Assembly: GCF_019753045.1 (NCBI RefSeq) | Contig: NZ_JAIELN010000014.1 | Location: forward strand, 157,524 to 221,523 | Source: Hyphomicrobium sp. | GTDB lineage: Bacteria; Pseudomonadota; Alphaproteobacteria; Rhizobiales; Hyphomicrobiaceae | Length of the DNA: 64,000 nucleotides | Reading direction: 5' to 3' | In this document: positions 7,609-14,839 of the stretch, piece after piece | Layout of the letters: every line of letters starts with the position of its first letter | Position numbering within the stretch: position 1 is the stretch's first letter | Notes under the pieces: model-generated | Told to the model about the DNA's origin: nothing | Seen by the model: only the letters and a program-made list of their open reading frames with translations | Databases searched by the model: none | Program-made: the position numbers and the translations under genes

Positions 7609-8259
7609 TTACGCATCGTTCTTACGCGGCAGGGGACGGACGCGCGACACCCGGGGTTTGAGCTTGCCGTCAACCCCCTTGACGATGGGGTTGTCTTTGT
7701 TTGTCGCCATCTTGCGGCCCTTGGCGAAGCCCGAGCGGGTGAAGGCGCCGCCCTTACCGAAACTGGGGCGCGGTGTTTCGGCCCTCCCAAGCCCCGGCTT
7801 TTCGTCGAGCTCGTCGATGACATCCGGCGCAAAGTGGCCGCGCGCACCAGAGCCTGTGGCACGGCTCACCGGCTCCGGCTCGGCGCGGCCGGCTTTCACC
7901 TCCATGCGCGCCTTGTGCTCGGCAGTGGCGGCGATGACGCGGCGATCCTTGTCGCGGGTCTTGATGTCCTTTTTCGTCTTCGTCTGATGGTGGACGATCG
8001 TCTTGGCGAAGATGTAGGCCGGATCGTTCGCCTCCGGAATCGTATCGCCGTTCCATTCGTCCCAGTCGCGATTGACAAGCGCCGGGTCGTGATCGAACTG
8101 GACGTTGTCCATGCTGCCGAGTTTTTCATTGCAGCCGCAGCCGCAGCGGCCCTCCTGACGGACGAGAACCTCCATCTTGATCTTCGGCGGCATCGGCGGC
8201 CGGTAATCCTTCGGCCGGGGGATCTTCTGCATGCCAGGGTCGGTTGTCGGTTTTTTCAT
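7609..8259 (-). CDS. HNH-type endonuclease-like protein
   Basis: 216 aa. The core CGCGCNEKLGSMDNVQFDHD, then AYIFAKTIVHHQTKTKKDIK, has the Cys pair, the DHD and the HH...K spacing of phage HNH proteins. The C-terminal third is basic and Gly/Arg-rich (SFGKGGAFTRSGFAKGRK). The ATG at 8259 is preferred because an SD at correct spacing precedes it; an ATG nine bases upstream touches the SD. Probable DNA-cleaving enzyme; target unknown. Confidence 0.75.
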   Translation of the reverse strand: MKKPTTDPGMQKIPRPKDYRPPMPPKIKMEVLVRQEGRCGCGCNEKLGSMDNVQFDHDPALVNRDWDEWNGDTIPEANDPAYIFAKTIVHHQTKTKKDIKTRDKDRRVIAATAEHKARMEVKAGRAEPEPVSRATGSGARGHFAPDVIDELDEKPGLGRAETPRPSFGKGGAFTRSGFAKGRKMATNKDNPIVKGVDGKLKPRVSRVRPLPRKNDA

Positions 8260-8450
8260 CTTCTCCATCCTCCCTTGGCCGAGGCGTGACCATCTTCGAA
8301 GGCGCGCTTGAGGATCCTCATGGCGTGGTCGAACTTGCCGTGATCACCGTCGCAGACGCGATAGAGCAGCGTCGTCACGAGTGGCACGGGCTTACCATTG
8401 ATCAGGAAATTCCCATCGCGAGCGTGAATGCACCATTCGTCAAAGGTCAT
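8256..8450 (-). CDS. Hypothetical small protein
   Basis: 64 aa, ATG at 8450 overlapping the upstream stop. Contains FDHAMRILKRAFEDGH, an amphipathic helix, after a short beta-rich region. Overlaps the HNH start by four bases. Function unknown. Confidence 0.55.
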   Translation of the reverse strand: MTFDEWCIHARDGNFLINGKPVPLVTTLLYRVCDGDHGKFDHAMRILKRAFEDGHASAKGGWRR

Positions 8451-8842
8451 CCGTCGCTACCCACGATTTTGCGCACCTCGAGGCTCGCTTTGGATGCCGC
8501 ATCGAACAGCACCGCAAATTCGTTCCAGTCCTCAATTTCCGTCACCAACGCGCCGTCGCCGATAAATTGCGCGCGGAAATTATCCGCTGCTTTCAGGGCT
8601 TTTCGAAGCGTGTCGACCTGGGCTCTGAGTTTTCCGATCTCGGAAAGCTCATCCCGCCAGCCGGGGATGAGCTCATCCAACTCGCGGGTGCCAAAGCCGC
8701 CTCGGCAATTCTTGCCCTCGAGGTCGATCAACGCCTCTTGCTTGCCGTACTTCTTGCAGTAGGCATCGTAAGCGCGCAGATGCATTGACCACGGGATACC
8801 CGCACTGAAGCCCTGCACTGGGGCCCGCTTCTCACTAGCCAT
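8447..8842 (-). CDS. Hypothetical protein ending in RKIVGSDG
   Basis: 131 aa from ATG 8842. A coiled-coil-like segment (ELSEIGKLRAQVDTLRKALK, about residues 68-87) is followed by a compact C-terminal region. The last residues VRKIVGSDG are almost repeated at the end of the next upstream gene (MRKIVGSDHG), suggesting a small local duplication. Confidence 0.55.
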   Translation of the reverse strand: MASEKRAPVQGFSAGIPWSMHLRAYDAYCKKYGKQEALIDLEGKNCRGGFGTRELDELIPGWRDELSEIGKLRAQVDTLRKALKAADNFRAQFIGDGALVTEIEDWNEFAVLFDAASKASLEVRKIVGSDG

Positions 8843-9071
8843 GATCGCTTCCGACGATTTTGCGCATCTGGATCGGATCGAGCGCCAGAACGCGGCAGAA
8901 CGCCTTGAAGGCTTCGTCAGCTCGATAGCCGCCCATGACGAAATCTCTGTCATGCCAGCCGATGAACTTGATGACGGCCAAAATATCGCCGCTGAGTTGG
9001 TCCTTGCGCTCGCCGGCTTTGTAACCGCCGCGCTCGATGTATTTGTCAGCTATGTGCTTTGGATCAGTCAT
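8835..9071 (-). CDS. Hypothetical small protein ending in RKIVGSDHG
   Basis: 78 aa; start at 9071 follows GAGGAACG. Central FIGWHDRDFVMGGYRADEAF segment; the C-terminus shares RKIVGSD with the downstream gene. Soluble; no family recognised. Confidence 0.6.
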   Translation of the reverse strand: MTDPKHIADKYIERGGYKAGERKDQLSGDILAVIKFIGWHDRDFVMGGYRADEAFKAFCRVLALDPIQMRKIVGSDHG

Positions 9072-9234
9072 CGTTCCTCGCAAGAAGATCTGTGAGCGCG
9101 TCATCCGTTAGGAACTTTTGCAGCCGCGTGATTGTTGCCTCGGCATAGGGGTAGAGATCGCCTTCATCGACGCGCTTGTCGGTCGGCGTGATCGCCCACA
9201 GCCGCAACAGATCCATGATCAGTTCGTCGTGCAT
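9064..9234 (-). CDS. Hypothetical small helical protein
   Basis: 56 aa, from MHDELIMDLLRLW to LLARNDD. The ATG at 9234 directly follows the upstream gene's TAA, and the stop overlaps the next gene's start region by eight bases. That tight packing and good codon usage support it as real. Function unknown. Confidence 0.6.
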   Translation of the reverse strand: MHDELIMDLLRLWAITPTDKRVDEGDLYPYAEATITRLQKFLTDDALTDLLARNDD

Positions 9235-9426
9235 TTACTGCGGCACCCCCGGCGCAACAGAGGCGAGCAGACAGACATTCGTCAGCACGTAATGCTGGGA
9301 CTCGAGCGCTTTCGACGCCGCGAGACATTCGGCAAGATCATCAAAACGCATGATTGCTGGACCACCCCAGGCAAAATTACCGACGCCACCGCCCACCAGA
9401 AGATAGAGAACATAGAAGGTCTTCAT
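9235..9426 (-). CDS. Small exported or membrane protein
   Basis: 63 aa. The N-terminus MKTFYVLYLLVGGGVGNFAW is a signal peptide or membrane anchor; the rest has two cysteines that could form a disulfide in the periplasm. Overlaps the upstream gene's end by four bases. Unknown function. Confidence 0.6.
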   Translation of the reverse strand: MKTFYVLYLLVGGGVGNFAWGGPAIMRFDDLAECLAASKALESQHYVLTNVCLLASVAPGVPQ

Positions 9427-9839
9427 CGCGGAACCTCCTTGCAGCGACGCAAGTAGAGCGCCATCGGCCCATCTTCGGCGTCAAATTTCCCGACAAGATC
9501 CCAGCCGGCAACTTGGGGCGGCTGCCATCGCAGCAGGACGTCTGAGCAGCCCTTCTCGAAATAGTCGATGAAGATAGGGTCATCGTCCTCAACCACGTTT
9601 TCCATCGAGACGCCCTTGAGATCGAAGCCTTGCTCAAGAGCGATGGCGCGGAGATCAATGCCTTCGCCAGCAAAGTGAAACATCATCGGCAAGAACGATC
9701 CGTCAGCGTAGTGCACGATGTCGTCGGGCTTCGGCAACTCGTGGCCGTTCATGCCGAACTCGGCGCGGTAATCGGTCTGGCGCGTATGGTTCGACCAGCT
9801 GCGCTTGGAGAGGAGAGGGCCGGGGCCGTAGGCGCTCAC
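9423..9839 (-). CDS. Hypothetical protein, paralogue of 6372-6788
   Basis: 138 aa using a GTG start at 9839, which overlaps the previous stop (GTGA) and follows GGAGGAACG. This start makes it exactly as long as its paralogue at 6372-6788. Shared blocks are YADGSFLPMMFHFAGEG, a GFDLKGVSMEN segment and GWDLVGKFDAEDGPMALYL. Function unknown. Confidence 0.65.
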   Translation of the reverse strand: MSAYGPGPLLSKRSWSNHTRQTDYRAEFGMNGHELPKPDDIVHYADGSFLPMMFHFAGEGIDLRAIALEQGFDLKGVSMENVVEDDDPIFIDYFEKGCSDVLLRWQPPQVAGWDLVGKFDAEDGPMALYLRRCKEVPR

Positions 9840-10042
9840 GCTACGTTCCTCCGTATCTGCCGCTCCTCGATGATCTTCCAGAGCCGCTCGGCGACGTCGT
9901 CGCCGGTGCCGATGAAAAACAGGTAGGGATCTCTTCGGAAGGCCATCCAGAGCGCCTCGCTGGTTGAGACCTTTTCGGCAAACTCCCAGTGATCGATGCA
10001 CCTGAGGATACGCAGCGCGTTGTGAAATTCCGGCAGGCTCAT
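9836..10042 (-). CDS. Hypothetical small protein
   Basis: 68 aa, ATG at 10042, overlapping the upstream gene's stop by four bases. Helical with a central AFRRDPYLFFIGTGDDVAE. Its stop is fused to the GTG start of the next gene. Function unknown. Confidence 0.6.
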   Translation of the reverse strand: MSLPEFHNALRILRCIDHWEFAEKVSTSEALWMAFRRDPYLFFIGTGDDVAERLWKIIEERQIRRNVA

Positions 10043-10377
10043 TGGACCACCTTCCCCTCTTTTTCGCGCATGGCTTCGCCGGCCCGGCGGCCGAGCTCGA
10101 AAATCTCCTCCGGCGACTTCTGTCCATCCTTGGCGGCGCCGAGGAACGGATGGACGGTGTCGTAGAGCTCTTCAACGCGCAGACGCGTGGCATGGTCGTA
10201 ATAGCCCGCGAAATAGCCGACGTTGCGCTTGGCGATGACGGTCAGGAAGGCATCGCTGACGCCCTCCATCGCTTTGCGCAGCTGCACGATCATGGCATCG
10301 AGGCAGGCGTCGGCCTCCGCCCTCGTCTGGACCTCCATGGCCTGCTGCAACAGCTGAAATTGCGGCGAGTCGGTCAT
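10039..10377 (-). CDS. Hypothetical helical protein
   Basis: 112 aa; ATG at 10377 follows GGAGGGCG and overlaps the recT stop as TGATG. Predominantly alpha-helical (FQLLQQAMEVQTRAEADAC), ends in a charged helix. Probably translationally coupled to recT; no motif recognised. Confidence 0.6.
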   Translation of the reverse strand: MTDSPQFQLLQQAMEVQTRAEADACLDAMIVQLRKAMEGVSDAFLTVIAKRNVGYFAGYYDHATRLRVEELYDTVHPFLGAAKDGQKSPEEIFELGRRAGEAMREKEGKVVQ

Positions 10378-11516
10378 CACGCCCTCCTGCGCTGGGTCGA
10401 TGTCGATTTTTTCGCCGTCTTCGAAGGCGACGACAGGCGCTGAACGGCCGCCTGCCACTGCTCGTTGGCGCGCAGCTTTTCTTCTCGCGTCCCGATGGCG
10501 TCCATGTCGGCCTTGAGCTCATGCGCGAGACGTTTCGCGTCGGCAAGCGTCTCGGCCTGCTCGAGGCCGCGCGCAAAGAGCTCGAAGATGCTTATCGTCG
10601 AGGGACCATCCTCCTCGTCGGTGACGCCGAAATCGAGCGAGACGTCCGGCTCGGCCGGCCGCGACGGCATGGCGATAACCTCGGCGTCGATCGTCTTGGC
10701 GTTTCGAGGCGGCGGCATCGGCTCTTCCGCCGGCGGATTGAGCGGATCGCCGTTTTCGTCGAAATCGTCGAGGCTGTGGTCTTTGAGCGGATTGTCGCCG
10801 GCGGCGCGCGGGCCGAGCAGGTTCTGGCCTTCGAGAACGGGCGCAAAAGCGTCTTCGCGCGTGATGATGCGGCGACCTTCGTCCGACAGCGGCACCATCT
10901 TGGCGCCACGGTGAATGACGCTCTTCTTGGCCATTTCGCCGTACCAGTCGCGCCAGGCCTCGCCGTTGGGGTTCTGGCTCTTGCGGCGCACGTCCTCGAT
11001 GTCGTTCCGGAGCATCACGGCGGTGTGGATGATCTGGTCGTTGAGGCCCTTGAAGTGCACGTAGGCGGCGCGCACAAGGCCACGGTCCTCAACCTCGGTG
11101 TTGGGGCGCCAATCGACAATCAGCTTGTTGTCGCGCGTGTAGACCTCGAAGAAATCCGCCTGGTAGACAGCCTGGCAGTCGATGCCGGTGACGTCGCCGA
11201 GGTCCTTCAGGCGCTCGAGGATGCCCTGGTACATGGGCATGTACTGCGCCAGGTACTGCTTGGTCTTTCGCTCGAAGAACGGCACCAGGATGGCGCGACG
11301 GCCATCGAAGATCATGCCGTCGTTGACGGCCTTCTGGCATTCGGCGACGACCGAGACCGGATCGCAGCGGAGCAGCTCGGGATGGCTTGCCACCCAGACA
11401 TCAAGAGAGGAGAGGAAGCGGTCGAGCCGGTAGCCCTTCGGCATCAGCTCCTTGAAGCTGTCCTCGTGTCCGCGAACATCCTCACGCAGCGCAAGCGCAG
11501 TCGAATAGCGCGACAT
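10377..11516 (-). CDS. recT: RecT-family ssDNA annealing protein
   Basis: 379 aa. The RecT core is clear: NDGMIFDGRRAILVPFFE, a PMYQGILERLKDLGDV segment, then EAWRDWYGEMAKKSVIHRGAKMVPLS ahead of a long acidic, Pro-rich tail. It pairs with the PD-(D/E)XK exonuclease at 12113-13288 as a RecE/RecT-type recombination system and with SSB at 3587-4081. Anneals complementary strands during replication-coupled recombination. The tail beyond residue about 250 is longer than in typical RecT. Confidence 0.92.
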   Translation of the reverse strand: MSRYSTALALREDVRGHEDSFKELMPKGYRLDRFLSSLDVWVASHPELLRCDPVSVVAECQKAVNDGMIFDGRRAILVPFFERKTKQYLAQYMPMYQGILERLKDLGDVTGIDCQAVYQADFFEVYTRDNKLIVDWRPNTEVEDRGLVRAAYVHFKGLNDQIIHTAVMLRNDIEDVRRKSQNPNGEAWRDWYGEMAKKSVIHRGAKMVPLSDEGRRIITREDAFAPVLEGQNLLGPRAAGDNPLKDHSLDDFDENGDPLNPPAEEPMPPPRNAKTIDAEVIAMPSRPAEPDVSLDFGVTDEEDGPSTISIFELFARGLEQAETLADAKRLAHELKADMDAIGTREEKLRANEQWQAAVQRLSSPSKTAKKSTSTQRRRA

Positions 11517-11905
11517 CAGGCGGCCTCCTGCTTAGCAAAATCCGGCAGCCGCTCCTTGACGAGCTTGAGCGCTTCATCGGCGTTGAAGGCCTCCGCCTTG
11601 CCGTCGATGGCGGCCAGCAACTGATGCCGGGATTTGAGGCCCAACTGCACGGCGCGGAGCGCGGCGATCGTCTTCACAGTCGATGAACCGCACACGTATT
11701 TATAGAGCATCCAGATTTTCTCCTCGTAGATCTCGAGGGTGTCGAGGAACAGCACCGCGCCGATGCCGCCCATGACGTTGTCGGGATCGATGCTCGCGGT
11801 TTCCTTGAGGATGTTGGTCAGCACGATCGCGGCGCCTGGATTGCCGCCGGCGAGCTTGACGATGACGTCCATGGTGCTCAGGTCGAGTGAGTGAATACGG
11901 GTCAT
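11516..11905 (-). CDS. Conserved phage hypothetical protein (GNPGA motif)
   Basis: 129 aa. The N-terminus has VIVKLAGGNPGAAIVLTNIL, a GNPGA-type motif found in small proteins of many large phages. The middle (ILKETASIDPDNVMGGIGAV) and the helical tail fit that type. Located between recT and the exonuclease module, so it probably belongs to the recombination operon. Biochemical role unknown. Confidence 0.65.
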   Translation of the reverse strand: MTRIHSLDLSTMDVIVKLAGGNPGAAIVLTNILKETASIDPDNVMGGIGAVLFLDTLEIYEEKIWMLYKYVCGSSTVKTIAALRAVQLGLKSRHQLLAAIDGKAEAFNADEALKLVKERLPDFAKQEAA

Positions 11906-11939
11906 TTGGCCCCTCTATTGCGAGCAGCTTGATGTTTCA

Positions 11940-12116
11940 TCACCTCAACCCCGCGAAGACGTCGTCCATCAGCTTCACCGCCTTGAGGACCTTCTTCTTG
12001 GCCTTCGCCAGCTTGCGCTTGTCGGCAGCGCCGTAGGTCTCAAGCTCGGCGATGCGCCGGAGCATCGGTTGGGCGTCGTCTTGAAAGATGGTTTCGGGAC
12101 CTTCGACCTTCGTCAT
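11940..12116 (-). CDS. Small coiled-coil-like protein
   Basis: 58 aa, start at 12116 overlapping the exonuclease stop. Mostly one long charged helix (KRKLAKAKKKVLKAVKLMDD). Function unknown; translational coupling to the exonuclease is likely. Confidence 0.55.
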   Translation of the reverse strand: MTKVEGPETIFQDDAQPMLRRIAELETYGAADKRKLAKAKKKVLKAVKLMDDVFAGLR

Positions 12117-13288
12117 GCGGCGTTCCCGAGCCATGAGGGCAGGTCCTGTCCGGTGACGAGCTCGACCGGGTCCATGACGAGCCACATTTCGCGGCCGAAG
12201 CGTTCGTAGAACTCGGTGTAGGTTTTGAGACCACGCTTCCTGTCATCGCAGGCGAGATCGAAGGCTGGATCATCGCGGCGGAACTCATAGCCTTTGGCGA
12301 GCGGTGGCCCGCCCTTGCCGAACATGACCCACACCCAGGTAAAATCCGTAGTCTTCGCAAAGACGTTGAGCCACTTCTGCGTCGGCATCGTCGGCCGCTG
12401 CACGATCTCGCCGGTGTCTTCGTCGTAATGCTCGAGCGTGCGGCCGCCCGTCATGTCGAAGACCTTGCCCTCAGTGACGAACTGGCGTGCCATGTCGCGC
12501 GCCGTCTGATAGTGCGCGCACTGCATATCGTAGCGGTACATGGCGATGGCGCGATGGACGAGGCGATCGAAGGTCAAGTCATCGCGGTTGGTCAGGATCG
12601 ACTTCAAGTCGACGGTGGCCTTGAGCTTCAGGTAATCGATGCGCGCCTTGCACGGCACGCCGTCCTCGACCCAGAAGACCGAAACTTCCGAAAAACCGTC
12701 GCGGAACGACGGCTGCAGGTGCGGGTTTTTGGAGATCATGGCGCCGGAGAGCAGGATTTCGGCATGCATGCCGGGCTTGAGCAAGGTTTTACCGCCAGCC
12801 TCGGCGGCAGCGACGATTTCATCCCAAAAGGTCGCCTCGGGGTCGGCAGCCTTGAGGCGCTCGATAAGAACGGCCTTATTGCCGGAGACGGGGAGGCCGA
12901 GGGCGGCCAGCTTTGCCTTGATGTCGTCGACGATGCGGCAGCAGCCCGGGTATTCATCGATGACCGGCGCCCGCGCGAAGCTTTCATCGAACGCGCTACG
13001 GCCCTCGAGCGTCAGCTTATGGAAGGCGCGGCCCCAGATGTAGGCATCGCTCTCCTTTTTCTCCTCCCGGAGCGGGTTCATCCAGCTTTCCCACCAGTAG
13101 TGTGGGCCGGAATAGCGAAGCCGCGCCACCGAATGCGAGCCGAGCGACGGGTCGGCGTGGTAGACGTCATCGGCCAGCCCGAAATAGATCCCAGGCGCCA
13201 TAGGCTGACGCTCAGGCAAGGCGCCAGCCCCTGACGGCTCTGGCGGCGGTTCGGGCGCGAAACTCTCTGGGGAAACGGACTCGTCCAA
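12113..13288 (-). CDS. PD-(D/E)XK exonuclease (RecE-like) with a SAP-like insert
   Basis: 391 aa. The fold is indicated by YIWGRAFHKLTLEG, CKARIDYL (D218) and ATVDLKS (DLK, 227-229), the nuclease core of phage exonucleases that partner RecT. An insert at about residues 119-150 (VDDIKAKLAALGLPVSGNKA, then LIERLKAA) matches the SAP DNA-binding motif, unusual inside this fold. The N-terminal 30 residues are Pro/Glu-rich. Would resect dsDNA ends for RecT. An operator lies about 90 bp upstream. Confidence 0.85.
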   Translation of the reverse strand: MDESVSPESFAPEPPPEPSGAGALPERQPMAPGIYFGLADDVYHADPSLGSHSVARLRYSGPHYWWESWMNPLREEKKESDAYIWGRAFHKLTLEGRSAFDESFARAPVIDEYPGCCRIVDDIKAKLAALGLPVSGNKAVLIERLKAADPEATFWDEIVAAAEAGGKTLLKPGMHAEILLSGAMISKNPHLQPSFRDGFSEVSVFWVEDGVPCKARIDYLKLKATVDLKSILTNRDDLTFDRLVHRAIAMYRYDMQCAHYQTARDMARQFVTEGKVFDMTGGRTLEHYDEDTGEIVQRPTMPTQKWLNVFAKTTDFTWVWVMFGKGGPPLAKGYEFRRDDPAFDLACDDRKRGLKTYTEFYERFGREMWLVMDPVELVTGQDLPSWLGNAA

Positions 13289-13377
13289 GAGATGACCTCA
13301 TTAACACTCTGCAACGGGACTCAATCGGCCTTCGGCTGTTGAGCTATTGTCAGAGTATCATCACATTTAACCTCCAT

Positions 13378-13400
13378 AAGGTCAATGAAGGCTAGACTTT
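13378..13400. promoter_or_regulatory. Phage operator copy (dyad)
   Basis: AAGGTCAAT, spacer GAAGG, CTAGACTTT. Lies in the 177-bp gap between the exonuclease start and the repressor stop. On the minus strand the left half reads as TTGACC, with GATGAT 17 bp downstream, a plausible promoter for the exonuclease-recT operon. Confidence 0.65.
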
Positions 13401-13465
13401 ATGCGCAACAAAAGACCGCAACGGCGAATCGCCGGCGGTCTTTCTCGGAATACCAGATGTCAGGG

Positions 13466-14200
13466 TTAGCGGCGGATCAGGCGCACATGCTCCACGAGAG
13501 TGCCAAGAAAAACAAACTCGGTGTCGGCGGCAATTTCAATATCGTCGTAACCCGGATTGTCGGCGCTCAGCTTGAAGGGTGCAGTCAGTTTTTTGGTGAG
13601 GCCGGAAGCTTTGTAGCGGCGGAAAAAGAGGTCGCCGGATTTGGGTACGCCAATCAAAAAACAATCGCCAGGGTCGGGCTGGACGGCCGGGTCGATCGTA
13701 ATAACGTCGCCCTGCATGATCGGGTGTCTGCCGCCGTCCATCGCATTGTCGAAAATCTCAACCGAAATGGCCTTATTCGAACAGTCGGCATAGCACTGCC
13801 GCCGTTCTTGCACTTCTTCCGGCGCGACGTCCCCGATGGCAAATTTGATGATATCGTCGTAGCGGATCTTGGGAACGAAGCGGCCGCGCGTGACCTTCAA
13901 TTTGCCAACGGAGCCGCCCTCTTTGGAGCCCCTGTTGCCCGTTAGAATGTAATCGATGGAGCAGCCATAGATCACAGCCAGTCGCGACATGTCAGTAATA
14001 GACAGTTCGGCACGCGCGAGTTCGTAGTGACAGATGCTCTGCTTGGACAGCCCAAGCACCCGTGCAACCTGTTGCTGGGTCATGTCGGCTTGTTTGCGGG
14101 CCTCCTTGAGGCGCTTGCCGATCGCAATTAACTCGTTCTGCATGCTGTTTTTTCGGGGGTCCCTGAGACGCTTGCCGATCGCCGTGATGTTATTTTTCAT
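13466..14200 (-). CDS. CI-like repressor: HTH plus S24/LexA-type fold, apparently cleavage-dead
   Basis: 244 aa. Residues about 24-85 form an XRE-type HTH (TQQQVARVLGLSKQSICHYE). The C-terminal half has the S24 outline (IMQGDVITIDPAVQPDPGDC), but the catalytic Ser position reads Ala in DNAMDGG (A153) and the Lys position is Arg in FFRRYK. Autocleavage is therefore unlikely. The first 19 residues repeat the next segment (ITAIGKRLRDPRK versus LIAIGKRLKEARK), a duplication of the gene's own 5' end that leaves a second in-frame ATG at 14143. Divergent from the YdaS/Cro-like gene; an operator sits just upstream. Best candidate for the protein that binds the genome-wide dyads. Confidence 0.85.
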   Translation of the reverse strand: MKNNITAIGKRLRDPRKNSMQNELIAIGKRLKEARKQADMTQQQVARVLGLSKQSICHYELARAELSITDMSRLAVIYGCSIDYILTGNRGSKEGGSVGKLKVTRGRFVPKIRYDDIIKFAIGDVAPEEVQERRQCYADCSNKAISVEIFDNAMDGGRHPIMQGDVITIDPAVQPDPGDCFLIGVPKSGDLFFRRYKASGLTKKLTAPFKLSADNPGYDDIEIAADTEFVFLGTLVEHVRLIRR

Positions 14201-14235
14201 CCGGCTTCCATTACAATGAGGGGATAAGGGGTCAA

Positions 14236-14258
14236 GCAGTCAAGTTCGACTAGACTAT
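14236..14258. promoter_or_regulatory. Phage operator copy (dyad) in the immunity region
   Basis: GCAGTCAAG, spacer TTCGA, CTAGACTAT, 35 bp upstream of the repressor start. This position fits autoregulation of the repressor and control of the divergent rightward genes. Confidence 0.75.
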
Positions 14259-14287
14259 AGCGATTGACAAAAAATATCATGGTGCTT

Positions 14288-14307
14288 AACTTCCGTTGGC
14301 GTAAGTT
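14288..14307. promoter_or_regulatory. Second, unrelated inverted repeat in the control region
   Basis: AACTTCCG and CGTAAGTT form an imperfect dyad (half-site AACTTMCG) 25 bp upstream of the Cro/YdaS-like start. It does not match the operator family, so it may be the target of the Cro/YdaS-like protein. Confidence 0.4.
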
Positions 14308-14331
14308 GCTTGGTCAAAATAGAGAACCTGT

Positions 14332-14718
14332 ATGTCAGCTTTTTTCGACATTGCCCCAAAGTCCGGAATGGGACGAACGTCGAGCAACGACTTGGTTAAG
14401 GAAGAGACAAAGCTATCGCCTCCCAAGTCGCGGAAATTGAACCTGAAGGGCGGTCCTCGCCGTGACGCGCATTCCCGCGACCTCCTCCGTGATGAGGCGC
14501 TTCTGCGGGCCTTTCGCGCCGTTGGCGGCCAATCGGCCCTGGCCCTGCTTCTCAACCGCAGCAAGCAGGCCACCTGGCACTGGCTGCGCGTGCCATCGCA
14601 ATACGTGCTGAAAGTCGAAGAACTCACGGGCATCTCTCGCTACGAGCTGCGACCGGATCTCTACCCCCGCGAAGAGGTTCGCAAGGGCGCCGGCAAGGAG
14701 GTTTCACGGGCGCATTAG
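14332..14718 (+). CDS. YdaS/Cro-like DNA-binding protein
   Basis: 128 aa. The C-terminal half has the YdaS signature: AVGGQSALALLLNRSKQATW, then the pairing VEELTGISRYELRPDLYP. YdaS/Cro-like proteins act as the lytic-side regulator opposite a CI-like repressor. The N-terminal 60 residues are disordered and basic. First gene of the rightward transcription unit. Confidence 0.8.
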   Translation: MSAFFDIAPKSGMGRTSSNDLVKEETKLSPPKSRKLNLKGGPRRDAHSRDLLRDEALLRAFRAVGGQSALALLLNRSKQATWHWLRVPSQYVLKVEELTGISRYELRPDLYPREEVRKGAGKEVSRAH

Positions 14719-14839
14719 TTTCGTTGGATGTCAACAGTATCACCCTCCTTTATCCCTAGTGCCAGTTCGGCCCAAGGCCCTAGTTCGAGTGGCGTAGCGG
14801 CAATAGTCGCAGAGAAATAACGCAACCGAACAGGGACCC

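Noticed and set aside
6682..8289. 535-codon plus-strand frame across the exonuclease and HNH genes
   Set aside because: Antisense to two genes with strong motif evidence; composition is that of a high-GC shadow frame and it has no recognisable domain.
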